From positions 62,001-126,000 of the forward strand of contig CAJTUB010000005.1 in assembly GCA_910579465.1 (NCBI GenBank): a DNA stretch of 64,000 nucleotides. Direction: 5' to 3'. A program made the translations under genes and the position numbers. Shown piece after piece: positions 26,251 through 33,362 of this stretch. Position 1 is the stretch's first letter. Every line of letters starts with the position of its first letter. The notes beneath the pieces are model-generated. The model was not told the DNA's origin. It worked only from the letters and a program-made list of their open reading frames with translations, and did not search any database. This stretch comes from an uncultured Lachnospiraceae bacterium. GTDB lineage: Bacteria; Bacillota; Clostridia; Lachnospirales; Lachnospiraceae.

Positions 26251-26489
26251 GGTTCCGCATTTTTTATGTAACTTTGGAAGACCCAGCGGCTACACGGTAA
26301 TTTGATTTTGCATTTGTCCGAAGGACCCAGGCTTAGCGCAGCCGGAATCGCGTCTTAGTGCCGCTTAGGCACGAGGACAATCCCGAACGGCTTAGCGGCA
26401 CTTAGAGGAAGTCCGGCGAAGCGTTCGCGCTTGCAAAATCAAACTATCGTGCAACCGCCGGGACACAAAAACACTCAAAATGCGGAACC
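26251..26489. repeat. Large nested palindromic element, copy B (239 bp)
   Basis: Arms begin GGTTCCGCATTTT (26251) and end in its complement at 26489; they pair imperfectly over about 65 bases per side, including TTTGATTTTGCA. The core (GCATTTGTCCGAAGGACC ... ACTTAGAGGAAGTCCGG) matches the core of copy A at 13843-14148 in reverse complement, while the outer arms do not match those of copy A. It ends 25 bases before the spoIIR start. Relative to the adjacent downstream gene it has the same orientation as copy A. No SigF-type promoter was recognised downstream of it. Confidence 0.83.
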
Positions 26490-26513
26490 CCAAAAAAGAA
26501 ACGGAGTACCCTT

Positions 26514-27185
26514 ATGAAGCATTTTATCAGAAAAACAACCCTGTTCTCTATTCTGCGCCGCAGTGCCGCCGCAGCCCTTATTTTACTTTCCGTCCTCCTC
26601 CTGCTGCCGGAACGTGTTTTTGCAGGCGAACAGAATCCTTCCCTTGCTCTCAGCGACCGCATTCTGCGCCTACATATTCTTGCTGCGGGGAACGATACTG
26701 CCTCACAGGAAATCAAGCTGCACGTCAGAGATGCTGTTCTTTCGGTTGTAAGGGACGCACTCGCGGATGTCTCGACTACCGCCGAGGCAGAAGCCGCCCT
26801 TTTGCCGCTTTCCGCCGAAATCAAGGCTGCGGCTGACCGTGTCCTTGCCGCCTCGGGCGTTTCCTACCGTGCTTCGGTCGAAATTACCACCGAATTTTTC
26901 CCAATCAAGCAATACGGCTCGCTTCTGCTCCCGCCGGGAGAATACCGGGCGCTCCGTATCCTGCTCGGAGAAGGTGAGGGAAAAAACTGGTGGTGCATGC
27001 TCTACCCGTCCCTCTGCTTCACGGAGGGCATTACCGCCTCTATTGCAGAGGACGAAAAGGAAGAACTCCGCGGACTTTTAAGCGAGGACGAATTTGATAC
27101 CCTCTTTTCCACAACGGCGCAAAAGCCTGTATTTGCCTTCCGCCTGAAAGACTTGCTGAAAAAGCTGAAAAAACTCTTTACCTGA
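26514..27185 (+). CDS. spoIIR: Stage II sporulation protein R
   Basis: A forespore-made, exported signalling protein that triggers SpoIIGA-dependent processing of pro-sigma-E in the mother cell. 223 residues: an N-terminal signal or membrane segment (residues 14-37) and the SpoIIR signature LSDRILRLHILAAGNDTASQ, later EYRALRILLGEGEGKNWWC. The start has GGAG 8 bases upstream. In B. subtilis this gene is SigF-dependent; here the palindromic element ends 25 bases before the start, so the promoter would have to lie inside or before it. The C-terminal KDLLKKLKKLFT is basic. Confidence 0.93.
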   Translation: MKHFIRKTTLFSILRRSAAAALILLSVLLLLPERVFAGEQNPSLALSDRILRLHILAAGNDTASQEIKLHVRDAVLSVVRDALADVSTTAEAEAALLPLSAEIKAAADRVLAASGVSYRASVEITTEFFPIKQYGSLLLPPGEYRALRILLGEGEGKNWWCMLYPSLCFTEGITASIAEDEKEELRGLLSEDEFDTLFSTTAQKPVFAFRLKDLLKKLKKLFT

Positions 27186-27201
27186 ACGAAAAAGGCCTCT
27201 C

Positions 27202-27230
27202 TTGCGAAATTAGCAACTCCGGTGTATAAT
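27202..27230 (+). promoter_or_regulatory. Sigma-70 promoter of ispE
   Basis: TTGCGA (27202-27207), 17-base spacer, TATAAT (27225-27230). Confidence 0.75.
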
Positions 27231-27243
27231 TTTTATGAAAACT

Positions 27244-27275
27244 ACAGAAAGAAGAGTCCCACTGCTTCTTTCTGT
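27244..27275 (+). promoter_or_regulatory. 5'-leader hairpin of ispE
   Basis: Perfect 11-bp stem ACAGAAAGAAG (27244-27254) with CTTCTTTCTGT (27265-27275), 10-base loop, located between the transcription start and the ribosome site. No T-run follows, so it is not a standard terminator; a stability or processing role is possible. Confidence 0.6.
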
Positions 27276-27296
27276 TACTACATAAAAGGAGCCTCC

Positions 27297-28184
27297 ATGA
27301 AACCTATACTGCAAAACCATACTGTCCCTGCTTACGCAAAAATCAACCTTTCCCTTGATATTCTTGGAACACGTCCGGACGGATACCATGAGGTGAGGAT
27401 GCTGATGCAATCCCTGACGCTGCACGATACCATTACGTTAGAGGTACAGCCGGTTCCCGGCGTTTCCCTGACCTGCAGCGAGCCCTCCCTTCCGGTGGAC
27501 GGGCGCAACCTTGCCTACCGGGCAGCCGCCCTCTTTCTTTCTGCTTATGCGCCTTCCTACGGGGCGGTGCTTCATCTGGAAAAGAAAATCCCTGCTGCTG
27601 CAGGTCTTGCCGGAGGCAGCTCCGACGCGGCAGCCGTCCTCCGGGGTCTGAATGAAATGTTCAGCAGCCCGGCATCCGATACTGCCCTTGCCGTCCTCGG
27701 TCTGCAACTCGGCGCGGACGTTCCCTACTGTCTGCTGCTCGGCACGGCGCTGTCCGAGGGAATCGGCGAGCGCCTGACACCGCTGCCTGCAGCTCCGGAC
27801 TGCTACTGCCTTCTCGTAAAGCCTGCTGCCGGAGCCTCCACAAAGCAGATTTACACCGGCTATGACGCCCTGACGGAAACAATGGAAATCCCACACCCTG
27901 ATACCAAAGGGCTTCTTGACGCCCTGTCCGCCGGAGACTATGCTGGACTCGCCTCCCGTCTCTGCAACGTACTGGAGCCTGTTACCGTGCGTCTTATCCC
28001 GGAAATCGCCGACCTGAAGGAGACCCTGTATTCCCTCGGAGCCGACGGCGCCTTAATGAGCGGGAGCGGTCCTACGGTATTCGGGTTGTTTTCCTCGGAG
28101 GACACGGCAAAAAACGCCGAAGCACATTTTTTACGCACCAGCTACGCGCCGCGCACCTTCCTGACGGAATTTTACCGGCGGTAA
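27297..28184 (+). CDS. ispE: 4-diphosphocytidyl-2-C-methyl-D-erythritol kinase
   Basis: The fourth step of the non-mevalonate isoprenoid pathway, ATP-dependent phosphorylation of CDP-methylerythritol. 295 residues, GHMP kinase fold: AYAKINLSLDILGTRPDGYHE at the N-terminus, the glycine-rich ATP loop IPAAAGLAGGSSDAAAVL near residue 100, and MSGSGPTVFGLF near 260. AAAGGAG precedes the ATG at 27297; an earlier ATG at 27222 lies inside the leader hairpin region and was rejected. It has its own promoter after spoIIR. Confidence 0.95.
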   Translation: MKPILQNHTVPAYAKINLSLDILGTRPDGYHEVRMLMQSLTLHDTITLEVQPVPGVSLTCSEPSLPVDGRNLAYRAAALFLSAYAPSYGAVLHLEKKIPAAAGLAGGSSDAAAVLRGLNEMFSSPASDTALAVLGLQLGADVPYCLLLGTALSEGIGERLTPLPAAPDCYCLLVKPAAGASTKQIYTGYDALTETMEIPHPDTKGLLDALSAGDYAGLASRLCNVLEPVTVRLIPEIADLKETLYSLGADGALMSGSGPTVFGLFSSEDTAKNAEAHFLRTSYAPRTFLTEFYRR

Positions 28185-28302
28185 AAGCGAAAACATAATG
28201 TGTATCACGACCTGTATCCCTTTTAAATAACTTAAAAATCCGGGAGCATAAGCCGGAACATTATCGCTACTAAAAAATTTTGAAAAAGTTTCCCTTTTAC
28301 TA

Positions 28303-28330
28303 TAAATTTCATGGAAGGAATTGCCGATAT
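28303..28330 (+). promoter_or_regulatory. Sigma-D (flagellar/motility) type promoter
   Basis: TAAA (28303-28306), 16-base spacer, GCCGATAT (28323-28330): the SigD/FliA pattern. The 105-base leader that follows contains a GCGGG/CCCGC hairpin and a longer AAATTGGAAA/TTTCCAAATT stem before the ribosome site. The remaining upstream part of the gap, from 28185, shows nothing recognisable. Confidence 0.75.
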
Positions 28331-28444
28331 ATACCATAGAAGTAAGCGGGTCCTTTTCCCGCAAGTTAAATTGGAAACCGCATCAGGGCGAAGGAATCGC
28401 AACGCGTTTTCCTTTCCAAATTCATTAACCAAGGAGGGTTGATT

Positions 28445-29158
28445 ATGAGCACAAATCAAATTACATCTGCAACCACTGCATATCAGACTACGGAGCCTTA
28501 TAAGACGGCCTCCGCTACCAAAGAAGCTGACACCAAGGCAGGCTCTTCCACCAAAACAGCTGATACCTCTGCTGTTGTTTATGAGAAGAACAGTACCACA
28601 AAAGCAGCACACAATAATACCAAAAACAAGAATTACGTTACGTTAAGCAAGCAGAACCAGGCAATTGTTGCGCAGCTCAAGGCAGATGCCAACCAGCGTT
28701 CCCAGCAGCTCCGTTCCCTTGTTGAGAGCATGATTTCAAAGCAGAACCATACCTTCAACATGAGCCAGCTGACAGACAGCAAAATGTATGAAATGCTCCG
28801 CAACGGACAGCTTGCTGTTTCTCCGGAAATACGCGCACAGGCACAGAAGGACATTGCCGACGACGGCTACTGGGGCGTTGAGCAGACATCCGAGCGTTTA
28901 TTCTCCTTTGCGAAGGCGATCTCCGGCGGAGATACTTCCAAGGCAGAGACCTTAATCAAAGCAATGGAGAAGGGCTTCCGTCAGGCTACCAAGTCCTGGG
29001 GCGCTACGCTTCCTTCCATCTGTCAGAAGACACTGGATACTGCAACCGAGAAGATTCGTAACTGGGCAAAAGACAACAGCACAGAGTCTGACGATATGAC
29101 GGATGCTGCACAGGATGCCTTTGAAAACCAGGCAGCTAATTCTGCTCTGTCCAAATAA
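28445..29158 (+). CDS. Lachnospiraceae hypothetical protein under a SigD-type promoter
   Basis: 237 residues, soluble. Residues 1-60 are Thr/Ala/Ser-rich and probably disordered; residues 62-115 are helical (LSKQNQAIVAQLKADANQR ... LRSLVESMISKQ); the rest is helical and polar, with GYWGVEQTSERLFSFAKAISGG. No family is recognised. The ATG at 28445 has AAGGAGG 7 bases upstream. The SigD-type promoter suggests a motility-regulon product, but no flagellar gene is adjacent, so this is inference from the promoter alone. A terminator follows. Confidence 0.7.
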   Translation: MSTNQITSATTAYQTTEPYKTASATKEADTKAGSSTKTADTSAVVYEKNSTTKAAHNNTKNKNYVTLSKQNQAIVAQLKADANQRSQQLRSLVESMISKQNHTFNMSQLTDSKMYEMLRNGQLAVSPEIRAQAQKDIADDGYWGVEQTSERLFSFAKAISGGDTSKAETLIKAMEKGFRQATKSWGATLPSICQKTLDTATEKIRNWAKDNSTESDDMTDAAQDAFENQAANSALSK

Positions 29159-29186
29159 TACGAACGCATTTTAAATGTAAAGAATT

Positions 29187-29244
29187 GAAAAGGATACCAT
29201 TCCACTGAACAACAACCTATCGGGACATGGTATCCTTTTCTTTT
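29187..29244. terminator. Bidirectional terminator
   Basis: AAAAGGATACCAT (29188-29200) pairs with ATGGTATCCTTTT (29227-29239). T-runs follow on both strands, so it can end the gene at 28445-29158 and the convergent DtxR-type gene. Confidence 0.85.
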
Positions 29245-29261
29245 GCCTTTTATCTCTTTTC

Positions 29262-29630
29262 TTATTCAAGCCCCGCATGCTTTTTCAGCGCGGCAAACGT
29301 CTCGTCGCTGATAATATGCTCAATCCTGCAGGCATCCTCCGAGGCGGTCTGCTCAGACACTCCGAGCGCCACAAAAAACTTTGTCAGCAGCCGGTGGCGT
29401 TCGTAGGTTTTTTCCGCTACCCGGCGTCCTTCTCCCGTCAGCACTAAAAACCCGTCGGCATCGCTTTCCAGATAGCCGCCCTTCTTCAAAATCCCGACCG
29501 CACGGCTGACGCTCGGCTTGGAATACCCCATATATTCCCCCACATCAATCGCGCGCACATTTTTCCCGCTCTGCGAAAGAATATAAATCGTCTCCAGATA
29601 CATTTCACCGGACTCCTGCAGCTGTACCAT
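29262..29630 (-). CDS. DtxR/MntR-family metal-dependent repressor
   Basis: 122 residues: an N-terminal winged helix (EMYLETIYILSQSGKNVRAIDVG and GYSKPSVSRAVGILKKGGYL) and a dimerisation/metal-binding region (GRRVAEKTYERHRLLTKFFVALG, ASEDACRIEHIIS) with the conserved E, H and C/E positions. No SH3 domain, so it is MntR-like in length. Such proteins repress metal uptake genes when Mn or Fe is bound. The ATG at 29630 has GAGGAGG upstream; 20 earlier codons lack one. No metal transporter is adjacent, so the target is unknown. Confidence 0.88.
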   Translation of the reverse strand: MVQLQESGEMYLETIYILSQSGKNVRAIDVGEYMGYSKPSVSRAVGILKKGGYLESDADGFLVLTGEGRRVAEKTYERHRLLTKFFVALGVSEQTASEDACRIEHIISDETFAALKKHAGLE

Positions 29631-29723
29631 GGCAAACCTCCTCGTCTCTTTTCTTATGGAAAGCATAGCATACTTCCGCATAGATTTCAAGCCGTGGAAC
29701 AGGTTTCACTCCCAAAGCTGCAC

Positions 29724-29760
29724 GAAAAAAGAGAGCTGCCCCCTGCGCGGCAGCCCCCTT
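29724..29760 (-). terminator. Rho-independent terminator after sipL
   Basis: Minus-strand stem GGGGCTGCC/GGCAGCTC (29733-29758), followed by six T (29725-29730), about 22 bases beyond the sipL stop. Confidence 0.8.
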
Positions 29761-29781
29761 CTTCCATTCCTTATTTCCCTG

Positions 29782-31341
29782 TTAATTTCCTGCTGTTTTT
29801 ACTACTAACAGCAAATCGCCTTCGCGTACCTCCCCGCCGTGCTCGGTGAGCCGGATGATTTCCTCCTGGGTTGTATAGTAACGCTTTGCGATATCCCAAA
29901 GGCTTTCGTCTGCTTTAACGGTATAACCGATCATACTCGGCAGCTCCTCCAGGCGGTTTTCGTCAAACTCCTCCCGCTCCGTATCCACAATGACCTCTTC
30001 CTTGCGGTTTTCCATTGCAAGCACCGAAAATGCCAGCTCTGCTTTCATCTCCGCCTCTCCGTTGCGTACCATGCCAAAGACCGCTTCGGCTACATTGCAG
30101 CGGATGTCATAGGCACTTTCCGGCGTAAGCCCCCGGATTTCAATCTGATGCGTAAACGGGATTTCGGTGCGGTAGGACTGCAACGGGCGGTCATCCTCCT
30201 CCGAAATATAGAGCAGCCTTACATCGAGCACACCCGACAGATTCAGCGTCTCTCCTTCTCTCGTACAGACGTCCGGCTTAATTTCCGCACTGCCGCGGCA
30301 GATCTGGAGAATCCCCGGCATTCCCTCGGCAAGCGGCAAACGCTCGGAAACCCTGAGCCTGCTGTCGTTTTTCAGCAGCAGATTCTCATATTCCTCCGTC
30401 TGGTAGACCGGCACCATGCTGCAATCCGTTGCATAGAGGTCAGAAAGCAGTTCCATCTCGCCCTCTTCGTACAGCTTCATCTCCGCCTCTAAGATTGCCT
30501 CCGCTTCTATCAGACGCTCTTCGCCGTCCTCGTCTGCCTTTACCGCTACATTCTCGTTCGTAATCCGGAATGAAACATCATCAATCAGTCCCTCTCTGCA
30601 GCCACTGATTTCAAACTCGCTCTTAAACGGAAGCATTGCTTCGTAGCATTCCAGCTCGCCTTCCTCCCTGTCGCTCCGCCAGAGAAGGAACATGGACAGC
30701 TCTCCCTTTGCCTCAAGGACATCTTCCCTTGCCCTTGCTTCTACATTACAAAGCTCCAACTCCCAGAAAAGAAGCTCTGCAATCCCATCCTTTCCGGACG
30801 GCAGGAAGATTTCCTCACGGAGCCTTGCCGTATCCTTTTTGTCTGCGACAATGGAAGTAATCGGAATTACTCTGGTTTTCGTATGTACCGACGGCGCTTC
30901 TCCCATTTCTACCGCCGCCCTGGCATCGTGCAGTTCTTCCGCCTGCACCATAATTCCGAGAAGTGCGCGTACCGCAAACTTTCTGGAATGAATCATTGCA
31001 ATTTCCAGTTCCTCTACTTCGGCTCTGACATTAATCGAATCCCCGGTGCATGCGTCCGGCAATTCAAGCGACTCATCAAAAGGAATCTCTCCGCGCACGC
31101 TCTGTACCGGTCTTCCTTCCTCCTCGCTCAGATAAAGCATATGATATGCCAGCATTCCTTTTAAATACAACCTTCCGCCCGAAAGCTTTTTCTCGTTCAG
31201 GCGCACTGCTCCCTTTTCCCAGATTACCGTCCGCACATCCGGCTTATTATCCGGTACATTCACATCATCATCTACGGTCAGCCGAAGCGAATTTCTGCAT
31301 TTTACACGATTCATATGAATGCTTTGCAGCTTTATTTCCAT
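29782..31341 (-). CDS. sipL: SipL-like spore coat/engulfment protein (SPOCS and LysM)
   Basis: 519 residues with repeated DUF3794/SPOCS modules (near residues 20-120, 160-260 and 310-440; for example DVRLLYISEEDDRPLQSYRTEIPF) and a C-terminal LysM domain (residues 470-515, YTVKADESLWDIAKRYYTT). In Clostridioides this protein binds SpoIVA through LysM and is needed for coat localisation. No signal peptide, as expected for a mother-cell protein. The ribosome site GGGAGGT is buried in a hairpin (31348-31393). Confidence 0.88.
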   Translation of the reverse strand: MEIKLQSIHMNRVKCRNSLRLTVDDDVNVPDNKPDVRTVIWEKGAVRLNEKKLSGGRLYLKGMLAYHMLYLSEEEGRPVQSVRGEIPFDESLELPDACTGDSINVRAEVEELEIAMIHSRKFAVRALLGIMVQAEELHDARAAVEMGEAPSVHTKTRVIPITSIVADKKDTARLREEIFLPSGKDGIAELLFWELELCNVEARAREDVLEAKGELSMFLLWRSDREEGELECYEAMLPFKSEFEISGCREGLIDDVSFRITNENVAVKADEDGEERLIEAEAILEAEMKLYEEGEMELLSDLYATDCSMVPVYQTEEYENLLLKNDSRLRVSERLPLAEGMPGILQICRGSAEIKPDVCTREGETLNLSGVLDVRLLYISEEDDRPLQSYRTEIPFTHQIEIRGLTPESAYDIRCNVAEAVFGMVRNGEAEMKAELAFSVLAMENRKEEVIVDTEREEFDENRLEELPSMIGYTVKADESLWDIAKRYYTTQEEIIRLTEHGGEVREGDLLLVVKTAGN

Positions 31342-31347
31342 AAAAAT

Positions 31348-31393
31348 ACCTCCCGAAACTAGGTTCTTTTATACCTTATGCTTTCCGGGAGGT
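31348..31393 (-). promoter_or_regulatory. Hairpin that buries the sipL ribosome site / possible veg terminator
   Basis: On the minus strand ACCTCCCG (31386-31393) pairs with CGGGAGGT (31348-31355), extended by AAA/TTT and an inner AGGT/ACCT pairing. The 3' arm is the sipL Shine-Dalgarno. ATTTTTATG follows, so the same structure can act as the veg terminator. Confidence 0.7.
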
Positions 31394-31416
31394 AAATATG
31401 CTCTTTTCTTTCCGGT

Positions 31417-31662
31417 TTATACATAAACCAGCTCTACATTTTTTGTTAATACATCTGTATAACTATAGGAGAATGTCTGTGCGGATTCCGGCAGGTTCTG
31501 CGTATCAACCTTTATTGTAAATACACACGGATATATCGCGGAAATTACACCTTCCATCACATCGACCTTATTGCGGCCTTTGTTCTCACAAACCTTAACA
31601 CGTCTACCAACACTGTGCTTTACGTTGTAGACAATTCTACTCATTTCCGTTTGCTGACTCAT
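31417..31662 (-). CDS. veg: Veg family protein
   Basis: 81 residues. Matches Veg (DUF1021): IVYNVKHSVGRRVKVCENKGR and VMEGVISAIYPCVFTIKVD. A small SH3-like-fold protein linked to biofilm formation in B. subtilis; its molecular role is unsettled. The frame opens at 31734, but the ATG at 31662 has AGGAG 5 bases upstream, and the earlier codons lie directly after the -10. It has a very strong promoter (31734-31763), as veg does in B. subtilis. Confidence 0.92.
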   Translation of the reverse strand: MSQQTEMSRIVYNVKHSVGRRVKVCENKGRNKVDVMEGVISAIYPCVFTIKVDTQNLPESAQTFSYSYTDVLTKNVELVYV

Positions 31663-31733
31663 CTTTGCTCCTATCTGCGGCAACCCGCTGCGTGTATTCG
31701 ACAAATGCCCCATATAGTATTCATCTATTAACA

Positions 31734-31763
31734 ATTATACCACATCTTGTTATTTATTGTCAA
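31734..31763 (-). promoter_or_regulatory. Strong veg promoter
   Basis: TTGACA (31758-31763), an 18-base spacer and TATAAT (31734-31739) with an extended TG upstream of the -10. Confidence 0.88.
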
Positions 31764-31810
31764 TCAGAACGGTAAATTATTTTGTAGGACTTTTGACTTA
31801 TTTCGTAATT

Positions 31811-32236
31811 TTACTCCAAAAAGTGTGCCTCTGTCTCCATTGGCTTCAATTTTAATACGATGTACGGATAGGTTGCTGCCATTGTTACCTTCTCATCTGC
31901 CGCCGGCCCGATTAACGTCGTTTTAACGCAGAGGCCTTCTTCTGCCATATACATTTCATCCACGGCAATGCTGTAGCCGCCGGAAGGCTGCTCGCCGTAC
32001 CCTTCCGCTACATAAAGCGCATCCTCCGCAAGATAGGTCAGCCGGAACGGCGCGCTCTTTTTCTCCCTGATGATATCCAGAAGCTCTGCCGGAATGTCCG
32101 CCTCCTCCATTACCGTATACTCCACATCCCCTGTTTTCTTGTATTCTTCCTTTTCCTTACTGCACCCGGCTGCAAACACAAGCGGCAGGACAGCAAAAAA
32201 AAGGAGAAGCCGTCCGATTCCTGATTTTATCTTCAT
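31811..32236 (-). CDS. PrcB-like lipoprotein
   Basis: 141 residues. Signal peptide with lipobox FAAGC (cysteine near residue 25). The C-terminal half, with APFRLTYLAEDALYVAEGYG, QPSGGYSIAVDEM and TYPYIVLKL, matches the PrcB C-terminal domain, named from a spirochaete protease complex and common in clostridial lipoproteins of unknown role. The ribosome site AGAAGGAGAAGC precedes the ATG. It starts 25 bases after the PHP-domain gene and is probably the last gene of the minus-strand redox-sensing operon. Confidence 0.78.
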   Translation of the reverse strand: MKIKSGIGRLLLFFAVLPLVFAAGCSKEKEEYKKTGDVEYTVMEEADIPAELLDIIREKKSAPFRLTYLAEDALYVAEGYGEQPSGGYSIAVDEMYMAEEGLCVKTTLIGPAADEKVTMAATYPYIVLKLKPMETEAHFLE

Positions 32237-32260
32237 CCTGTGCTTCTCCTTCTGTTTTTA

Positions 32261-32992
32261 TTAAATTGTATGCGGCATTTCCCGCCTTAATGCCCGGATG
32301 ACTGCTTTTCTTGTCATTTCCTCCACAAAAAGGGTATGCTCAGGCTCGTGGATGTCCTGCAGATAGTGGGCGTCGGAATTGGAAATAATCCGGCACCGCT
32401 CCAGATACGGATGCTCCTTTTTCAGCCTGTGCAGGTTCGCAAGGTTCTTTACCTCTGCGGTCACAAACCTTGCATCCGGCGGAATAAAGCCGAGATTGGA
32501 TAACAGCGACGTGGTTGTCTTATCCAGATGCGCAGGTATCATTACGCCGCCCCTCGCTTCCACAAGGTCAAACACTTCGTCAAATCCGATGTCTGACGCA
32601 TTAATCAGCAGCTTTTCCGCAATCCCCAGGATATTTTCCTCCTCGTCCATAATCTGCTGCTTCCCGAATATCTTTTCCTGATTTAAGATATCCGGCAGCC
32701 GCTCGTACACATAAGTGTCAAAGTCCATTGCCGCCGCGAGCTCTTCAAACAGACAGACAACATGCACCTCCTCCCTGGTTGTCAGCTCCATCCCCGGCAG
32801 TGCCAGTACGCCGTACTCCTCTGCGGCCTTCAGGACTGCGCCGCAGTTTTTACAGCTGTTGTGGTCCGTGACCGCAATCAGCTCAAGCTCCTTTACCGCT
32901 GCCATTCCCGCAATATTAGCCGGTGTCATCTCGTCGTCCCCGCAGGGCGAAAGGCAGGAATGGATATGCAAATCATACGCCGGATTCGGCAT
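32261..32992 (-). CDS. PHP-domain phosphoesterase
   Basis: 243 residues. Metal-binding PHP motifs are seen: DLHIHSCLSPCGDDEM (residues 7-22), VTDHNSCKN (near 41), GMELTTREEVHVVCLFE (near 66), VMIPAHLDKTT (near 155) and SNSDAHYL (near 215). PHP proteins hydrolyse phosphate esters or nucleotides. Members of this kind often sit with DRTGG and hydrogenase-like genes in clostridia. It overlaps the preceding DRTGG-like gene by 20 bases, so the two are translated from one mRNA. Substrate unknown. Confidence 0.85.
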   Translation of the reverse strand: MPNPAYDLHIHSCLSPCGDDEMTPANIAGMAAVKELELIAVTDHNSCKNCGAVLKAAEEYGVLALPGMELTTREEVHVVCLFEELAAAMDFDTYVYERLPDILNQEKIFGKQQIMDEEENILGIAEKLLINASDIGFDEVFDLVEARGGVMIPAHLDKTTTSLLSNLGFIPPDARFVTAEVKNLANLHRLKKEHPYLERCRIISNSDAHYLQDIHEPEHTLFVEEMTRKAVIRALRREMPHTI

Positions 32993-33323
32993 GCAGTGCC
33001 TGATAAACCTTCAGTGCCGCATCAAATACGGGCTGCTCCGTATGCAGTACGGTAATGCCCTGCTCCTTCGCCTTTGCGGCAAAATCATCCGCCGCGGCCG
33101 CATTCTCCGCAACAATCACACATGCCGCCTCGGTCAGAGAGGCGACTGCCAGAGTGTTAATGTTGCTCATTACCGTTACCCATGCGGCGCCTTCCGGCAC
33201 CTTAGTCATTGCAATACTGAGCAAATCGCAGCAGTAACTCTGGCGAATCAGAACTTCACCGGCATTCTCCGCCAGATTAATTACACGAAAGCCGCTTTGC
33301 TCCGCAAACTCTTTTACTGTCAT
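32973..33323 (-). CDS. DRTGG-like small domain protein (1)
   Basis: 116 residues forming one Rossmann-like alpha/beta domain (residues 1-116), with LIRQSYCCDLLSIAMTKV and AWVTVMSNINTLAVASLTEAACVI. This matches the DRTGG-type ligand-binding domain also seen in phosphotransacetylase N-termini and CBS-DRTGG regulators. It shares the core pattern (a cysteine-rich turn, then VLAFV/WVTVM, then AACVIVAENA) with the gene at 35094-35456. A nucleotide-sensing role is inferred. It overlaps the PHP gene and follows the hydrogenase-like gene by about 40 bases. Confidence 0.75.
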   Translation of the reverse strand: MTVKEFAEQSGFRVINLAENAGEVLIRQSYCCDLLSIAMTKVPEGAAWVTVMSNINTLAVASLTEAACVIVAENAAAADDFAAKAKEQGITVLHTEQPVFDAALKVYQALHAESGV

Positions 33324-33362
33324 ATTACCGTCCTTTCCCCGTCCTGGTACAGCAACCAGGAC

